From: an uncultured Pyrinomonadaceae bacterium
Lineage (GTDB): Bacteria > Acidobacteriota > Blastocatellia > Pyrinomonadales > Pyrinomonadaceae
Assembly (NCBI GenBank): GCA_902805935.1
Contig: CADCUR010000254.1
Span: 1-51,049 of the forward strand
DNA: 51,049 nucleotides
Direction: 5' to 3'
Positions 33,958 through 43,222 of the stretch are shown here, piece by piece. The notes beneath the pieces were generated by a model. That model searched no databases. It saw only the letters and a list, made by a program, of their open reading frames with translations, and was not told where the DNA came from. The first letter of the stretch is position 1. Each line of letters starts with the position of its first letter. The position numbers were made by a program, and so were the translations under genes.

Positions 33958-34494
33958 TTATTTCCATTCTTCCGCCAGCAGCGAATAAATCGCCATATCG
34001 AAAAAGCGCGTGTGTCGCCATTCGGATTGGCGCAAAACGCCGTCGAGTTTGAAATTTAATCGTTCGGGAATCTGGCGGCTTCTCGTATTCTCCGTCGCGC
34101 AGTGAATCTCGATGCGGTTCATTTTGAGTTCGGCGAAAGCATAATTTATCAGAACTCGGCACGCATCGGTTACAATTCCTTTGCCTTCGTAATTTTTATC
34201 AATCCAGTAGCCGATTTCCGTCCGGCGGCTTTGCCAATTGAAAACTACAAAACCGATTACACCGACGATTCTTTCGTGATAAAAAATGCCGAACGTCAGG
34301 CTCGTGTTTTCGGCGGCTTTTTGCGCTTGCCCGATAAATTCCCGCGCGCTTTCGAGCGAGTAGTCTTCAGTTACCCAGTGCAGAAACGGACGCAGATGCT
34401 CATAGTTTCTCTTGACGATTTCAAGAATCGCTTCGGCATCTCGTTCGGCGACCGGACGCAATTCGATGTCGCCGCGAACTTTTAAGCTGAACAT
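33958..34494 (-). CDS. GNAT N-acetyltransferase (RimJ/RimL family)
   Basis: 178 residues. Starts FSLKVRGDIELRPVAERDAEAI, the usual RimJ/RimL lead, and shows RRTEIGYWIDKNYEGKGIVTDACRVLINYA for acetyl-CoA binding and MNRIEIHCATENTRSRQIPERL. Members acetylate ribosomal-protein N-termini or other amines. The stop of glgA lies 1 nt upstream of its start, so it is likely co-translated with glgA; any link with glycogen metabolism is only positional. Confidence 0.88.
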   Translation of the reverse strand: MFSLKVRGDIELRPVAERDAEAILEIVKRNYEHLRPFLHWVTEDYSLESAREFIGQAQKAAENTSLTFGIFYHERIVGVIGFVVFNWQSRRTEIGYWIDKNYEGKGIVTDACRVLINYAFAELKMNRIEIHCATENTRSRQIPERLNFKLDGVLRQSEWRHTRFFDMAIYSLLAEEWK

Positions 34495-34495
34495 T

Positions 34496-35920
34496 TTACG
34501 CCCTCGTCATTTGATAAAGCCGGACGTATTTCCGCGCCGCGTTTTCCCAGGAATTATCAATCGTCATTCCGTTGCCCTGAATCCGCCGCCAGACTTCTGG
34601 CTCGTGATAATTAAACAATGCTTCGTAGATTTTCTCGACGAATTTATCGGCGCGAAACTCATCGAATTTAAAGCCGTTGCCCGCGCCGCTCACCCGGTCG
34701 AAGTTTCCCACCGTGTCGTCCAAACCGCCGACGGCGCGCACAATCGGAACTGTTCCGTAACGCAAGCTGTACATTTGATTTAAACCGCACGGCTCAAAGC
34801 GCGACGGCATCAGAAACATATCCGCGCCCGCTTCGATTTGATGAGCTAAAGTTTCGTTATAGCCGATGTAAATCCCGACTTGATTCGGCGCGTGGTTTCT
34901 CAATCGCTGAAGAAAATCTTCCGACTCTTTTGCTCCCGAACCGAGCGCGATAAAATACGCGCCCGTCGCCAGAATCTCGCCGATGGCTTGCTGGATTAAT
35001 TCAAAACCTTTTTGCGCCGTCAGCCGCGTGACGCTCGCAAAAATCGGTTGGTCGAGATTTTCCGGCAAAAAGAATTTATTAAGTAGAGCGCGTTTGCATT
35101 CGCGTTTGCCGCTTAAATCGTGCGCGCTGAAATGCGCAGGCAATTCCGGGTCGGTTTCTGGATTCCAAACGTCGTAATCTACGCCGTTGACGATGCCGTG
35201 TAAGCGGTCGCTGCGCTGCCGCAAAAGCCAATCGAGTCCGTAGCCGTTTTCCGCTTGCTGAATCTCAAAGCCGTAACGCCGAGAAACGGTCGAGAGCATG
35301 TCCGAATCCGCCAAGCCCGCCTTCATCGCCGAAGCCGCGCCGTCGAACGCGAAAGCGTTTCTGCTAAAATCGTCGCCGAAGCCGAGTTTCCAAAGCTCTT
35401 CCATTCCGAACGCGCCTTGATACGCGAGATTGTGAATCGAAAAAACCGTCCGCGTATTTCGCCAAAATCCGTCTCCGTAGCGCCTTAATTTCGCAATCTC
35501 GACCGCCGCAAAGCCGCAATGCCAATCGTTCAGATGAACGATGTCCAAAGGCTTACCGACGCGCCGCAAAAGAACAATCGCCGCGTGATTGAAAAACGCG
35601 AAACGCTCGTAATCTTCCCGATAGCCGTAAATCGAATCGCGGAAAAACATTTCCGGCGCGTGAATCAGAAACGTCGGCGCACCCGAAGCCTCAGAATAGT
35701 AAACTTGCGCGCTAACTTCGCGCCCGCGCCAGTCAATTCGCAGATCGTCAATCGCCAAATGGTCGAGCAGATTTTCTTTGGTTTGCCGGTAAAGCGGCGT
35801 AATCAGTAGCGAATCAACGCCGACTCGCCGCAGCGCTTTCGGCAAAGCGCCCGCGACATCGCCCAGACCGCCGGTTTTTGAATATGGAACTGCTTCCGCA
35901 GCTAGAACCGCAACTCGCAT
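34496..35920 (-). CDS. glgA: Glycogen synthase (ADP-glucose)
   Basis: 474 residues, GT5 family with two Rossmann-like lobes. The N-terminal KTGGLGDV (Lys15) binds ADP-glucose; the C-terminal lobe has SVTRLTAQKGFELI and the catalytic-site stretch PSRFEPCGLNQMYSLRYGTVPIVRAVGGLDDTV, where Glu of EPCG is the expected key residue. Elongates alpha-1,4-glucan. No other glycogen genes are in the window. A terminator for the upstream rho gene lies in the 89-nt gap before it. Confidence 0.95.
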   Translation of the reverse strand: MRVAVLAAEAVPYSKTGGLGDVAGALPKALRRVGVDSLLITPLYRQTKENLLDHLAIDDLRIDWRGREVSAQVYYSEASGAPTFLIHAPEMFFRDSIYGYREDYERFAFFNHAAIVLLRRVGKPLDIVHLNDWHCGFAAVEIAKLRRYGDGFWRNTRTVFSIHNLAYQGAFGMEELWKLGFGDDFSRNAFAFDGAASAMKAGLADSDMLSTVSRRYGFEIQQAENGYGLDWLLRQRSDRLHGIVNGVDYDVWNPETDPELPAHFSAHDLSGKRECKRALLNKFFLPENLDQPIFASVTRLTAQKGFELIQQAIGEILATGAYFIALGSGAKESEDFLQRLRNHAPNQVGIYIGYNETLAHQIEAGADMFLMPSRFEPCGLNQMYSLRYGTVPIVRAVGGLDDTVGNFDRVSGAGNGFKFDEFRADKFVEKIYEALFNYHEPEVWRRIQGNGMTIDNSWENAARKYVRLYQMTRA

Positions 35921-35924
35921 TTTT

Positions 35925-35985
35925 CGAGAAAAAAGAAATCGTGAATAGAAAAATCGTTTTTATTATAACGACTCTATTCACGATT
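35925..35985 (-). terminator. Factor-independent terminator of rho with double stem
   Basis: On the minus strand AATCGTGAATAGA (35985-35973) pairs with TCTATTCACGATT (35949-35937), 13 bp, with an inner TCGTT/AACGA stem, followed by TCTTTTTTCTCG. The flanking sequence up to 36000 repeats AATCG and AATAG words at 7/14-nt spacing. Confidence 0.8.
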
Positions 35986-36009
35986 GACTATTTTCGATTG
36001 GCGAAAAAA

Positions 36010-37443
36010 TTAACTTTGCATCGAAGCCAAAAATTCCGAGTTGGCTTTTGTCTTGCTCAAGCGTTCAAGCACGACTTCCATCTGCTCGACGGGCGAGAGC
36101 GGATTGAGAACGCGGCGCATCACCCAGATGCGGTTTAAGTCTTCTTTGTTAATTAAGAGTTCCTCTTTGCGCGTTCCGCTGCGCTGCAGATCAATCGCCG
36201 GGAAAAGACGTTTGTCAGATAAACGACGGTCGAGATGAATTTCCGAGTTGCCCGTTCCCTTGAATTCTTCAAAGATTACGTCGTCCATTCTTGAACCCGT
36301 ATCAATCAGCGCGGTAGCGATAATCGTCAACGAGCCGCCTTCTTCGATGTTGCGCGCCGCGCCGAAAAATCGTTTCGGGCGCTGCAGCGCGTTTGAATCA
36401 ATACCGCCCGAGAGAATTTTTCCCGAAGGCGGCACGACCGCGTTGTGCGCTCTTGCCAGACGAGTAATCGAATCGAGCAGAATCACGACATCGCGTTTGT
36501 GTTCGACCAATCTTTTCGCTTTTTCAATCACCATATCAGCGACCTGCACGTGGCGCGTCGGCGGCTCGTCAAAAGTTGACGAAATAACTTCGCCTTTCAC
36601 GCTGCGCTGCATATCGGTCACTTCTTCGGGTCGCTCGTCAATCAGAAGAACGATTAACGTCACTTCCGGATGATTTTCCGTGATGGAATTCGCCATCGTT
36701 TGCAGGAGAACGGTTTTGCCGGTACGCGGCGGCGCGACGATTAATGCGCGCTGCCCTTTCCCGATTGGCGTCACTAAATCTATGACCCGCGCCGCGATTT
36801 GTTCGGGACCGGTTTCCATATTTAGCTGCTCGTCCGGGTAAAGCGGCGTAAGATTGTCGAAAAAGACCTTCTCGCGCGAATGTTCGGGCGCTTCAAAATT
36901 GATCGCCTCGACTTTTATCAAAGCGAAATAACGCTCGCCTTCTTTCGGCGGGCGAATCTGTCCCGAAACGGTGTCGCCGGTGCGCAAATCGAATTTGCGA
37001 ATCTGCGACGGGGAAACGTAAATGTCGTCGGGTCCCGGCAAGTAGTTATATTCGGGAGCGCGCAAAAAGCCGAAGCCATCGGGCAGCGTCTCTAAAACGC
37101 CTTCCGAGAAAATTAAACCGCTTTTTTCGGTTTGCGCGGCGAGCAGTTTGAAAATCAATTCCTGCTTGCGCATTCCCGAAGCGCCTTCGACTTCGAATTC
37201 TTTCGCTACGCGCGCCAGTTCGGAGATGGACATTTCTTTGAGTTTCGCCAAATCCAAAATAGTGCCGTTCGCCGAGGCGCTATCGGTTTTCTTTTCGTTT
37301 CCGTCATTAGACCCGTCATTGGAAGTTTCAACCGGGGTCGGCGCAGATTGCCCATCTGCCGCTTGCTCGGTTGTCGTCTCGTGACCGTTTTCTTCGTGTT
37401 GCGTTACCTTGCTTGTTCTGGTTCGTGTTGTTCTGGTTGCCAT
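36010..37443 (-). CDS. rho: Transcription termination factor Rho
   Basis: 477 residues. A ~60-residue Thr/Glu/Asn-rich N-terminal extension precedes the Rho_N helix bundle ([16 protein letters not shown]), the cold-shock RNA-binding domain ([27 protein letters not shown] region), and the RecA-like ATPase with Walker A PPRTGKT (Lys243) and Walker [11 protein letters not shown]. Hexameric RNA translocase that ends transcription. Many Acidobacteriota and Bacteroidota Rho proteins carry such low-complexity inserts, known in some to drive phase separation; here this is inference. Confidence 0.97.
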   Translation of the reverse strand: MATRTTRTRTSKVTQHEENGHETTTEQAADGQSAPTPVETSNDGSNDGNEKKTDSASANGTILDLAKLKEMSISELARVAKEFEVEGASGMRKQELIFKLLAAQTEKSGLIFSEGVLETLPDGFGFLRAPEYNYLPGPDDIYVSPSQIRKFDLRTGDTVSGQIRPPKEGERYFALIKVEAINFEAPEHSREKVFFDNLTPLYPDEQLNMETGPEQIAARVIDLVTPIGKGQRALIVAPPRTGKTVLLQTMANSITENHPEVTLIVLLIDERPEEVTDMQRSVKGEVISSTFDEPPTRHVQVADMVIEKAKRLVEHKRDVVILLDSITRLARAHNAVVPPSGKILSGGIDSNALQRPKRFFGAARNIEEGGSLTIIATALIDTGSRMDDVIFEEFKGTGNSEIHLDRRLSDKRLFPAIDLQRSGTRKEELLINKEDLNRIWVMRRVLNPLSPVEQMEVVLERLSKTKANSEFLASMQS

Positions 37444-37594
37444 TTTCGTTTTTCGTTTGTGTATTTTGAGAGTAACTCTTTACGGTTTTCCAAGATTACA
37501 AAAATAAAATTGCCCATTAAGTTTTGTAGATTACAATTGCCTTCAAATGCTTGGAGAAAATTTGTATGGAATTCCGTCGTGATGCGAATAAAAT

Positions 37595-37610
37595 CAAGTC
37601 TTTTGACTTG
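37595..37610 (-). terminator. Weak terminator candidate downstream of engB
   Basis: CAAGTC-AAAA-GACTTG on the minus strand, 6-bp stem followed by ATTTTATT, about 58 nt after the engB stop. Short stem, so low certainty. Confidence 0.3.
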
Positions 37611-37667
37611 TTAAACCCTCGGAGTTAATTGGGAATGTTTAATTATTACTATATCCGCTAAAATAAA

Positions 37668-38261
37668 TCAACTAAAATTGCGCCTTTTTTCCAAAGCATC
37701 GGCGATTTCCCGCCAAATCTCGTCTCTACCTTTTCCCGTCAGCGCGGAATACGCGATTATTTTACTTCCGGGCAAGGATCGTTCAATTTCCTGCAAACTT
37801 TTCTTCAGTTTGATGCTTGAAAGTTTGTCGGCTTTGGTCGCCACAATCAAATGAATTTTCCGGTGGTAAACGAGCCATTCGTACAGCTGCCGGTCAAGCG
37901 TCGTCGGCTGGTGGCGTGAATCTACGAGTTGAATTGATAACGCCAGTTCGTCTCGCTCGGCGAGATATTCCTCAGCCATTTCCCCCCAATCGTGCCGCAT
38001 CGTTTTGGAAACTTTCGCGTAACCGTAACCGGGCAAATCGGCGAAGTAAAACGATTCGTTTATCAAAAAGAAATTTATTGATTGTGTTCTGCCCGGTGTA
38101 TTTGATGTTCGCGCCAAACCCTTGCGTTGCAAAAGAGAATTCAGCAAAGATGATTTGCCGACGTTCGAGCGTCCGAGAAAAGCGATTTCCGGCAAGCCGT
38201 CGGTCGTCCAATGCGACTTGTTAAACGCGCTTTTGGTAAATTCGGCAGATGTAATTTTCAT
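37668..38261 (-). CDS. engB: Ribosome-biogenesis GTPase EngB/YsxC
   Basis: 197 residues. GTPase motifs: G1 GRSNVGKSS (30-38), G2 TPGRTQ, G3 DLPGYG (75-80), G4 TKADK (142-146) and G5 YSALTGKG. Essential GTPase for large-subunit assembly in most bacteria. It is divergent from cphB with a 74-nt gap carrying a perfect TATAAT on its strand. Confidence 0.96.
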   Translation of the reverse strand: MKITSAEFTKSAFNKSHWTTDGLPEIAFLGRSNVGKSSLLNSLLQRKGLARTSNTPGRTQSINFFLINESFYFADLPGYGYAKVSKTMRHDWGEMAEEYLAERDELALSIQLVDSRHQPTTLDRQLYEWLVYHRKIHLIVATKADKLSSIKLKKSLQEIERSLPGSKIIAYSALTGKGRDEIWREIADALEKRRNFS

Positions 38262-38281
38262 TTGTAGTCTTGGTTACTGAA

Positions 38282-38310
38282 ATTATATTCTTTAAATTCT
38301 ACAATATCTT
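38282..38310 (-). promoter_or_regulatory. Candidate promoter of engB
   Basis: A consensus TATAAT on the minus strand (38287-38282) ends 20 nt before the engB ATG. The -35 position 17 nt upstream is poor (AAGATA). Judged by eye. Confidence 0.35.
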
Positions 38311-38335
38311 AAGTTTTTCTACAGGGTTATAAATT

Positions 38336-39193
38336 ATGAAATCGAGTAAAGCGAAATGCGCCTTAATCGCCATCGGCGGCGGCGAATCGAGCGACATCAC
38401 CAAAGATTCAATCGAAATCGTCGAAAAATTTTTGGAACTCGCCAAAGGCGCGAGCGGCAAGGCGAACATACTTGTGATGACCGTCGCAACCAACGACCCG
38501 AAAGAAGCGGGCGAGAGATACGCGAAACTTTTTGAGCGCGTCAAATTTAACAACTTTGAAGTCCTGGATATTTCCCTGCGCGAACAATCGTTCGCACCGG
38601 AGATTTTGCAGAAAGTCGAACAAGCGACAGGGCTATATTTTACCGGAGGCGACCAGCTTCACGTCACGACTTTGATGGGCGGAACGCCGCTGCACGAAAT
38701 TATTGCCCGGCGGTGTAACGAAGATTTGGTGATTGCCGGAACGAGCGCGGGCGCGATGATGATGTCGTCGGCGACGCTCGTTTCCGGCGAATCCGATACC
38801 GCGCCGCGGCACGACGCGGTGGATGTCGCGCCCGGAATGAATTTGTTGCACGACACTATGATTGACACGCATTTTTCGCAACGCGGTCGGCACGGGCGGC
38901 TGCTTTCGGCAATCGCGCATAACCCGCAGATTTTGGGCATCGGCATTGATGAGCGCACGGCGATGATTGTGCGCGACGGGAAATTTGAAGTCATCGGCGA
39001 AGGTTCGGTAACGGTCGTCTGCGCTAAAGATTCTGCGCACACTAATCTGCCGTATATCAAAAAGGACGAAGCTATCGGAATTTTCAACGTTAATTTTCAT
39101 GTTTTACCCAAAGGTTACAAATACGATTTGAAAAAGCGCGAACCTATCGCTCAATCACAGAAAAAAATGATGGCGGCGACCAACGAGGAATAA
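38336..39193 (+). CDS. cphB: Cyanophycinase (S51-type peptidase)
   Basis: 285 residues. The nucleophile elbow GTSAGA (Ser137) and the downstream DTHFSQRGRHGRL stretch with the catalytic His are those of cyanophycinase/peptidase E relatives; YFTGGDQ matches the conserved lead. Hydrolyses multi-L-arginyl-poly-L-aspartate to beta-Asp-Arg dipeptides. No signal peptide, so cytoplasmic. Cyanophycin synthetase is not in the window. Downstream lies a damaged isoaspartyl-dipeptidase-like gene, the expected next step. Confidence 0.92.
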   Translation: MKSSKAKCALIAIGGGESSDITKDSIEIVEKFLELAKGASGKANILVMTVATNDPKEAGERYAKLFERVKFNNFEVLDISLREQSFAPEILQKVEQATGLYFTGGDQLHVTTLMGGTPLHEIIARRCNEDLVIAGTSAGAMMMSSATLVSGESDTAPRHDAVDVAPGMNLLHDTMIDTHFSQRGRHGRLLSAIAHNPQILGIGIDERTAMIVRDGKFEVIGEGSVTVVCAKDSAHTNLPYIKKDEAIGIFNVNFHVLPKGYKYDLKKREPIAQSQKKMMAATNEE

Positions 39194-39197
39194 AGTG

Positions 39198-39310
39198 TGC
39201 GTTTAATTATGACCGCCGCACCGGAAGGCAAAGACGACGACGTTGCCAAAACCGCTTTTTCGGTCGGCATCGAAAAAGTTTCGCGGCGACAAATTGAAAG
39301 ATACGGTTGA
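39198..39310 (+). pseudogene. Possible N-terminal remnant of a second gene (DUF389-like)
   Basis: A GTG-started frame reads VRLIMTAAPEGKDDDVAKT...VSRRQIERYG and then stops. It resembles, from memory, the start of DUF389/TIGR00341-type membrane proteins, but no membrane part follows. It overlaps in another frame the start of the next remnant. Could also be chance; low certainty. Confidence 0.3.
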
Positions 39311-39704
39311 CGAAGACTTGCCGAAGTGGTTCAAATTCTATCTCGACAACGGCGACTTGCCGGAGAAATTAACCCTCTCGACCGACGCCTCAATCACCAG
39401 CCCGCAAAATCTTTTAGAGCAGATTCGAGTCTGCGTCCTCGAACACAAATTTCCGATTGAACAAGTTCTGGCGTGCGTGACGGCGAACACGGCGCAAGTT
39501 TTGAAACTTGAAGAAAAAGGGATTTTGAAAGAAGGCAAAGCCGCCGACATTTTAATTTTGGAAAGAAAATCCTTTGAGCTGCGCGAAGTAATCAGCGGCG
39601 GGCGCAGATTACTTAAAGACGGCTCAATCGCTTTCAAGGAAGCATTTTTAGAGGAAAGCAACCGTGACATTAAGCTCAAAGGCGCGAAAAAATCAAAGAG
39701 ATAA
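39243..39704 (+). pseudogene. 3' remnant of a beta-aspartyl (isoaspartyl) dipeptidase-like amidohydrolase
   Basis: The frame gives about 140 residues from DTVDEDLPKWFKFYL through LTLSTDASITSPQNL, FPIEQVLACVTANTAQVLKL and KEGKAADILILE to a C-terminal strand. This is the end of an amidohydrolase, with a late DAS motif and the usual GKAADILVL ending, closest to isoaspartyl dipeptidases. The N-terminal two thirds with the HxH metal site are absent, and no good start exists (TTG). It would have cleaved the beta-Asp-Arg made by cyanophycinase. The ORF-start part before DTVDE shows no family similarity. Confidence 0.7.
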
Positions 39705-39867
39705 CATTACTAGAATCTCTTTGATTTGTCTTTCGCTTGTCGGTCGGTTGTCGAGGGGTGAATTAATGGTGGAGGGGTGATTTCGGAAAGACTTCTGATG
39801 TGGAATACAATTTGGCAGTTGCCAATTTATTTCCACCTTTTGTAATTTTCCCGAAACCCAGACGCCC

Positions 39868-40308
39868 TCAAGCATTTTTCGCCATTTCCCGCCGCGCTTC
39901 GACCATTCGTTTCATCATCTCGCGCCGCCCGGCAAGCATCTCTTTCGCGTCGGGCATTTTCATAATCAGCGATTCGAGATTCGAGAACATTTTCGGACTG
40001 CCCATAGTTTCGCGCAGTTCCGGTAAAAAAGGTTCGATTTTTGAAAACACGATGACGTGTTCGCCGTGCGCGTCGGCAAACATCTCTTCGTCAATAGCGC
40101 CGTGATTAACAAGCGAAGCCGCCATATCCCAGTAACTCGTTACCATTCGATAAAAGGCTGACGTTTCCGGATTGATCATCGCCTGCATAATATCCGCTGT
40201 GCTTTCGGGGAAAAAGCCGATCATCCAGTTTCTCGCCTCGCGCATCTTTGCCTCGCGCCGCAATTCATAAAGCTTCAGTATCAAATCCGCCGATTCCGCT
40301 TTACTCAT
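39868..40308 (-). CDS. Conserved hypothetical protein, helical
   Basis: 146 residues, not recognised. Predicted all-helical, Met-rich, no signal peptide or membrane segment. The centre reads MVTSYWDMAASLVNHGAIDEEMFADAHGEHVIVFSKIEPFLPELRE region-wise (about residues 55-100) and the C-terminus is basic (MMKRMVEARREM). Stand-alone gene, convergent with the dipeptidase remnant and divergent from glnE. It may be a lineage-specific soluble protein. Confidence 0.65.
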   Translation of the reverse strand: MSKAESADLILKLYELRREAKMREARNWMIGFFPESTADIMQAMINPETSAFYRMVTSYWDMAASLVNHGAIDEEMFADAHGEHVIVFSKIEPFLPELRETMGSPKMFSNLESLIMKMPDAKEMLAGRREMMKRMVEARREMAKNA

Positions 40309-40421
40309 AAATTAGTCTCCTCTTAATTTTTTTTGGAAAGTCTTTTAAGCTGCAAAAATAAAATGAATCGAGAACAAAGTCAACGCGGATTTCGAGTTTC
40401 TATCAAAGCGTATTTTTTGAC

Positions 40422-40449
40422 TTGAAACTTGAAACTTGAAACCTGAAAC
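40422..40449. repeat. TTGAAAC heptamer tandem repeat directly upstream of glnE
   Basis: Three TTGAAAC copies (40422-40442) and a CTGAAAC copy (40443-40449) end 7 nt before the glnE ATG, exactly where a ribosome site would be; no purine-rich ribosome site is present. Copy-number change would alter the glnE leader. Confidence 0.85.
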
Positions 40450-40456
40450 TTAATTG

Positions 40457-43222
40457 ATGATGGCTCTGCCGGAAAAAATCGAATCGCTCGCCAAAAATCT
40501 GCCCGACGCGGAAAGCGCCAGGCGTTTTTACGCGCGGCTTGCCGAAAAATTTCCCGCCGAAGCGAAGAAACTCAGCAAGAACGAAGGCTTGCTTTCCGAC
40601 GTGCTGACGCTCGCCGCTTTCAGCCCTTTGCTGGCGACGACAATTCTGCAAAATCCCGAATATATATCGTGGCTCAATCGTCAAAGAATCTCATCGAAAG
40701 TGCGCGGCAAGGACGAACTCGTCGAATCGCTGGCGCGGTTCGCGCTCGTCAATTCGAGCGTCGAAACAAATGTTTTGCTGGCGCGTTTTCGCCGCCGCGA
40801 ACTGCTTAGAATTTACCTGCGCGACATCCGCAAGCTCGGCACAATTGTCGAAATCACTGAAGAAATCTCGAATCTCGCCGACGCGATTCTCGAATACGCT
40901 CTGCGCCAAGCCGCTCAGGAACTCGACAACCGCTACGGCGCGCCGCTCGAAACCGACGAAAAAACCAGAACGTGGCAGGCGCAAATTTGCATTGTCGCGC
41001 TCGGAAAACTCGGCTCCAAGGAACTAAATTATGCGTCGGATATTGACCTGCTTTTTCTGTATTCAAACGACGGCGCGACGAGCGGGCAAGGCTCGCGCGG
41101 CGTGGCGGTAACGAACCGCGAGTATTTCGTCAAGCTCGCCGAACTCGTCACAAAACTCGTCGGCGGACAAGTGGGCGAAGGCGCGGCTTATCGCGTGGAT
41201 TTGCGGCTGCGTCCGAACGGGCGCGTCGGCGCGCTGGCAATCTCGTGCGCCGAAGCAATCGGTTATTACCAAAAAACCGCCAGAAGCTGGGAACGTCAGG
41301 TTCTGATTCGCTCGCGCGTCTCGGCGGGCGACGCGCGAGTTTTTCAGAAGTTTTACGAGCAAGTGCAGTCGAGCGTTTTTTCGGCGGACGAAACCGTCGA
41401 AAACGCCCTTTCCAGCGTGCGTCTCTCGAAAGAAAAAATCAACCTTGAAAAAACTTCCGACGTAAATTTCGATGTCAAGTTAGGAAAAGGCGGCATCCGC
41501 GAAATCGAATTTATCGCCCAAGCTCTGCAGCTCGCCTACGCCGGACGCGATGAATGGCTTCGCGCCGCTCACACTCTAATCAGCATTTCGCGTCTTGCCG
41601 ACCGCAAACTCATTTCCGAAACCGAATTGACCGAACTGTTTGAGGCTTATGAATTTCTGCGCCGCCTCGAACATCGTCTGCAAATGGAAAACGGTTTGCA
41701 AACACATCTCGTCCCGAACGAGACAGAGCGGCGTGCGCTGGTCGCGCGGCGTATGAACTGCGCCGATTTGCGGGATTTTGAAAACGCTCTGCAAACTCAC
41801 TCCGAAGATGTCAATCGAATCTTCGCGCGGGTGTTCGGCGCGACGGAATTTTCAAACGCGCCAAGCGAAGATGAGAAAACCAACCGGGAAAACTCCATCG
41901 AAAATCAATTTGCCACCGAGCGTTTGAAACCGATTATTTCATCTTTGAGAAAATCCGATGTCAAAATTGATTTGAACAAAGAAAACCGCGCCACGCTTGA
42001 GCATTTATCGAAAATCACGCCGCATTACGCCGAGATGATCGCCGCCAATCCGAATCTGGTAAAAGATTTGCCGAACATCGAAAACGATTTGGCGGAAAAA
42101 AACTATCGTGAAATTTTTCTGTCCGCCGTTGCCGCCGAACACGATTTCAAATCGGAATTAGCCGTTTTAAGAAAAGGCTGGTCACATTTTTTATTGGAAA
42201 TCGTCGTCTTTGATGTGTTTGAGAAAATCACGCGGCGCGATGCCAAACGTCTGCAAACCGAATTAGCCGAAGCGAGTCTCGACGCCGCAATTTTTATCAC
42301 CCGCCGCGAACTCGAAAAACGCTACGACGTTCAAATTGACAATTTCCCTTTTGCCGTTTTGGGTTTGGGCAAACTCGGCGGCGGCGCGATTGATTATGGC
42401 TCGGATTTGGATTTGGTCTTAATTTACGACGACGAAAAATCTTTGCCCGCCGGAAAGCTAACACACGCCGAATTTTACAGCCGCGCGGTCGAAATTTTTG
42501 TCACGACGCTTTCCAGTTTGACGCGCGACGGACATCTCTACCGCGTGGATTTACGCCTGCGTCCCGACGGCAAAAACGGCGCCAACTCAATCGGCAAAAC
42601 GACTTTTCTAAATTATCTGGAAACGCGCGCGGCAATTTGGGAATGGCTCGCCTATGTGAAACTTCGCGGCGCGGCGGGCAATTTAATTTTGGCGAAAGAG
42701 ACCGAATTTGCCGCCAGAAAAATCATTCACGAAAACGCGTGCAAACTCAAGGCTCAAGACTCAGGTCTCAATACTTTAACGGAAGAAACAAAGCGTATCC
42801 GCGAGCGGCTCGAAGCGGAAAAAGCGGGCGGAAGGAAAGGTAAAGAAATTGACATCAAATTCGGCGCGGGCGGAATGCTCGATGTTTATTTCGCCGTCAG
42901 GTTTTTGCAGTTGCGCGACGACGTTCCCGACGACGCGGAAAATCGTTCGACCGTCTTTACGCTGCGCAAACTCTACGAAGACGAATCTCTGAGCCGCGAA
43001 AATTACGAAAACTTTTCTGCCGGTTACTAGTTTTTGAACACTCTCGACCACCATCTGCGTTTGACCGTTGGGCGTTCTAGTCAGCTTCCACTGGCTAATC
43101 AAGCGGCTTTGCAAACGGTTATTAAACGAATGAAGTTCGAATCAGTTAGAGATTTGCTCGAACAATTGACTCTCCACCGCCTGAACATTCGCGCGTCTTT
43201 TGAAACGGTTCTCAAAAGCTAA
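40457..43222 (+). pseudogene. glnE: Glutamine synthetase adenylyltransferase GlnE with in-frame TAG near the end
   Basis: From ATG 40457 there are 857 residues, a TAG at 43028-43030, then 63 residues in the same frame (FLNTLDHHLRLTVG... to ...FETVLKS) that match the usual GlnE ending. The stop sits in SAGY-stop-FLNTLDHHLR, where GlnE proteins typically have GY-E-FLRxLDHRLR. Both nucleotidyltransferase sites are intact: GSKELNYASDIDL (Asp195) for the deadenylylating half and GGGAIDYGSDLDL (Asp650) for the adenylylating half. Truncation removes the end of the C-terminal helical domain; some activity may remain. Could also be readthrough or a sequence error. Confidence 0.85.
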
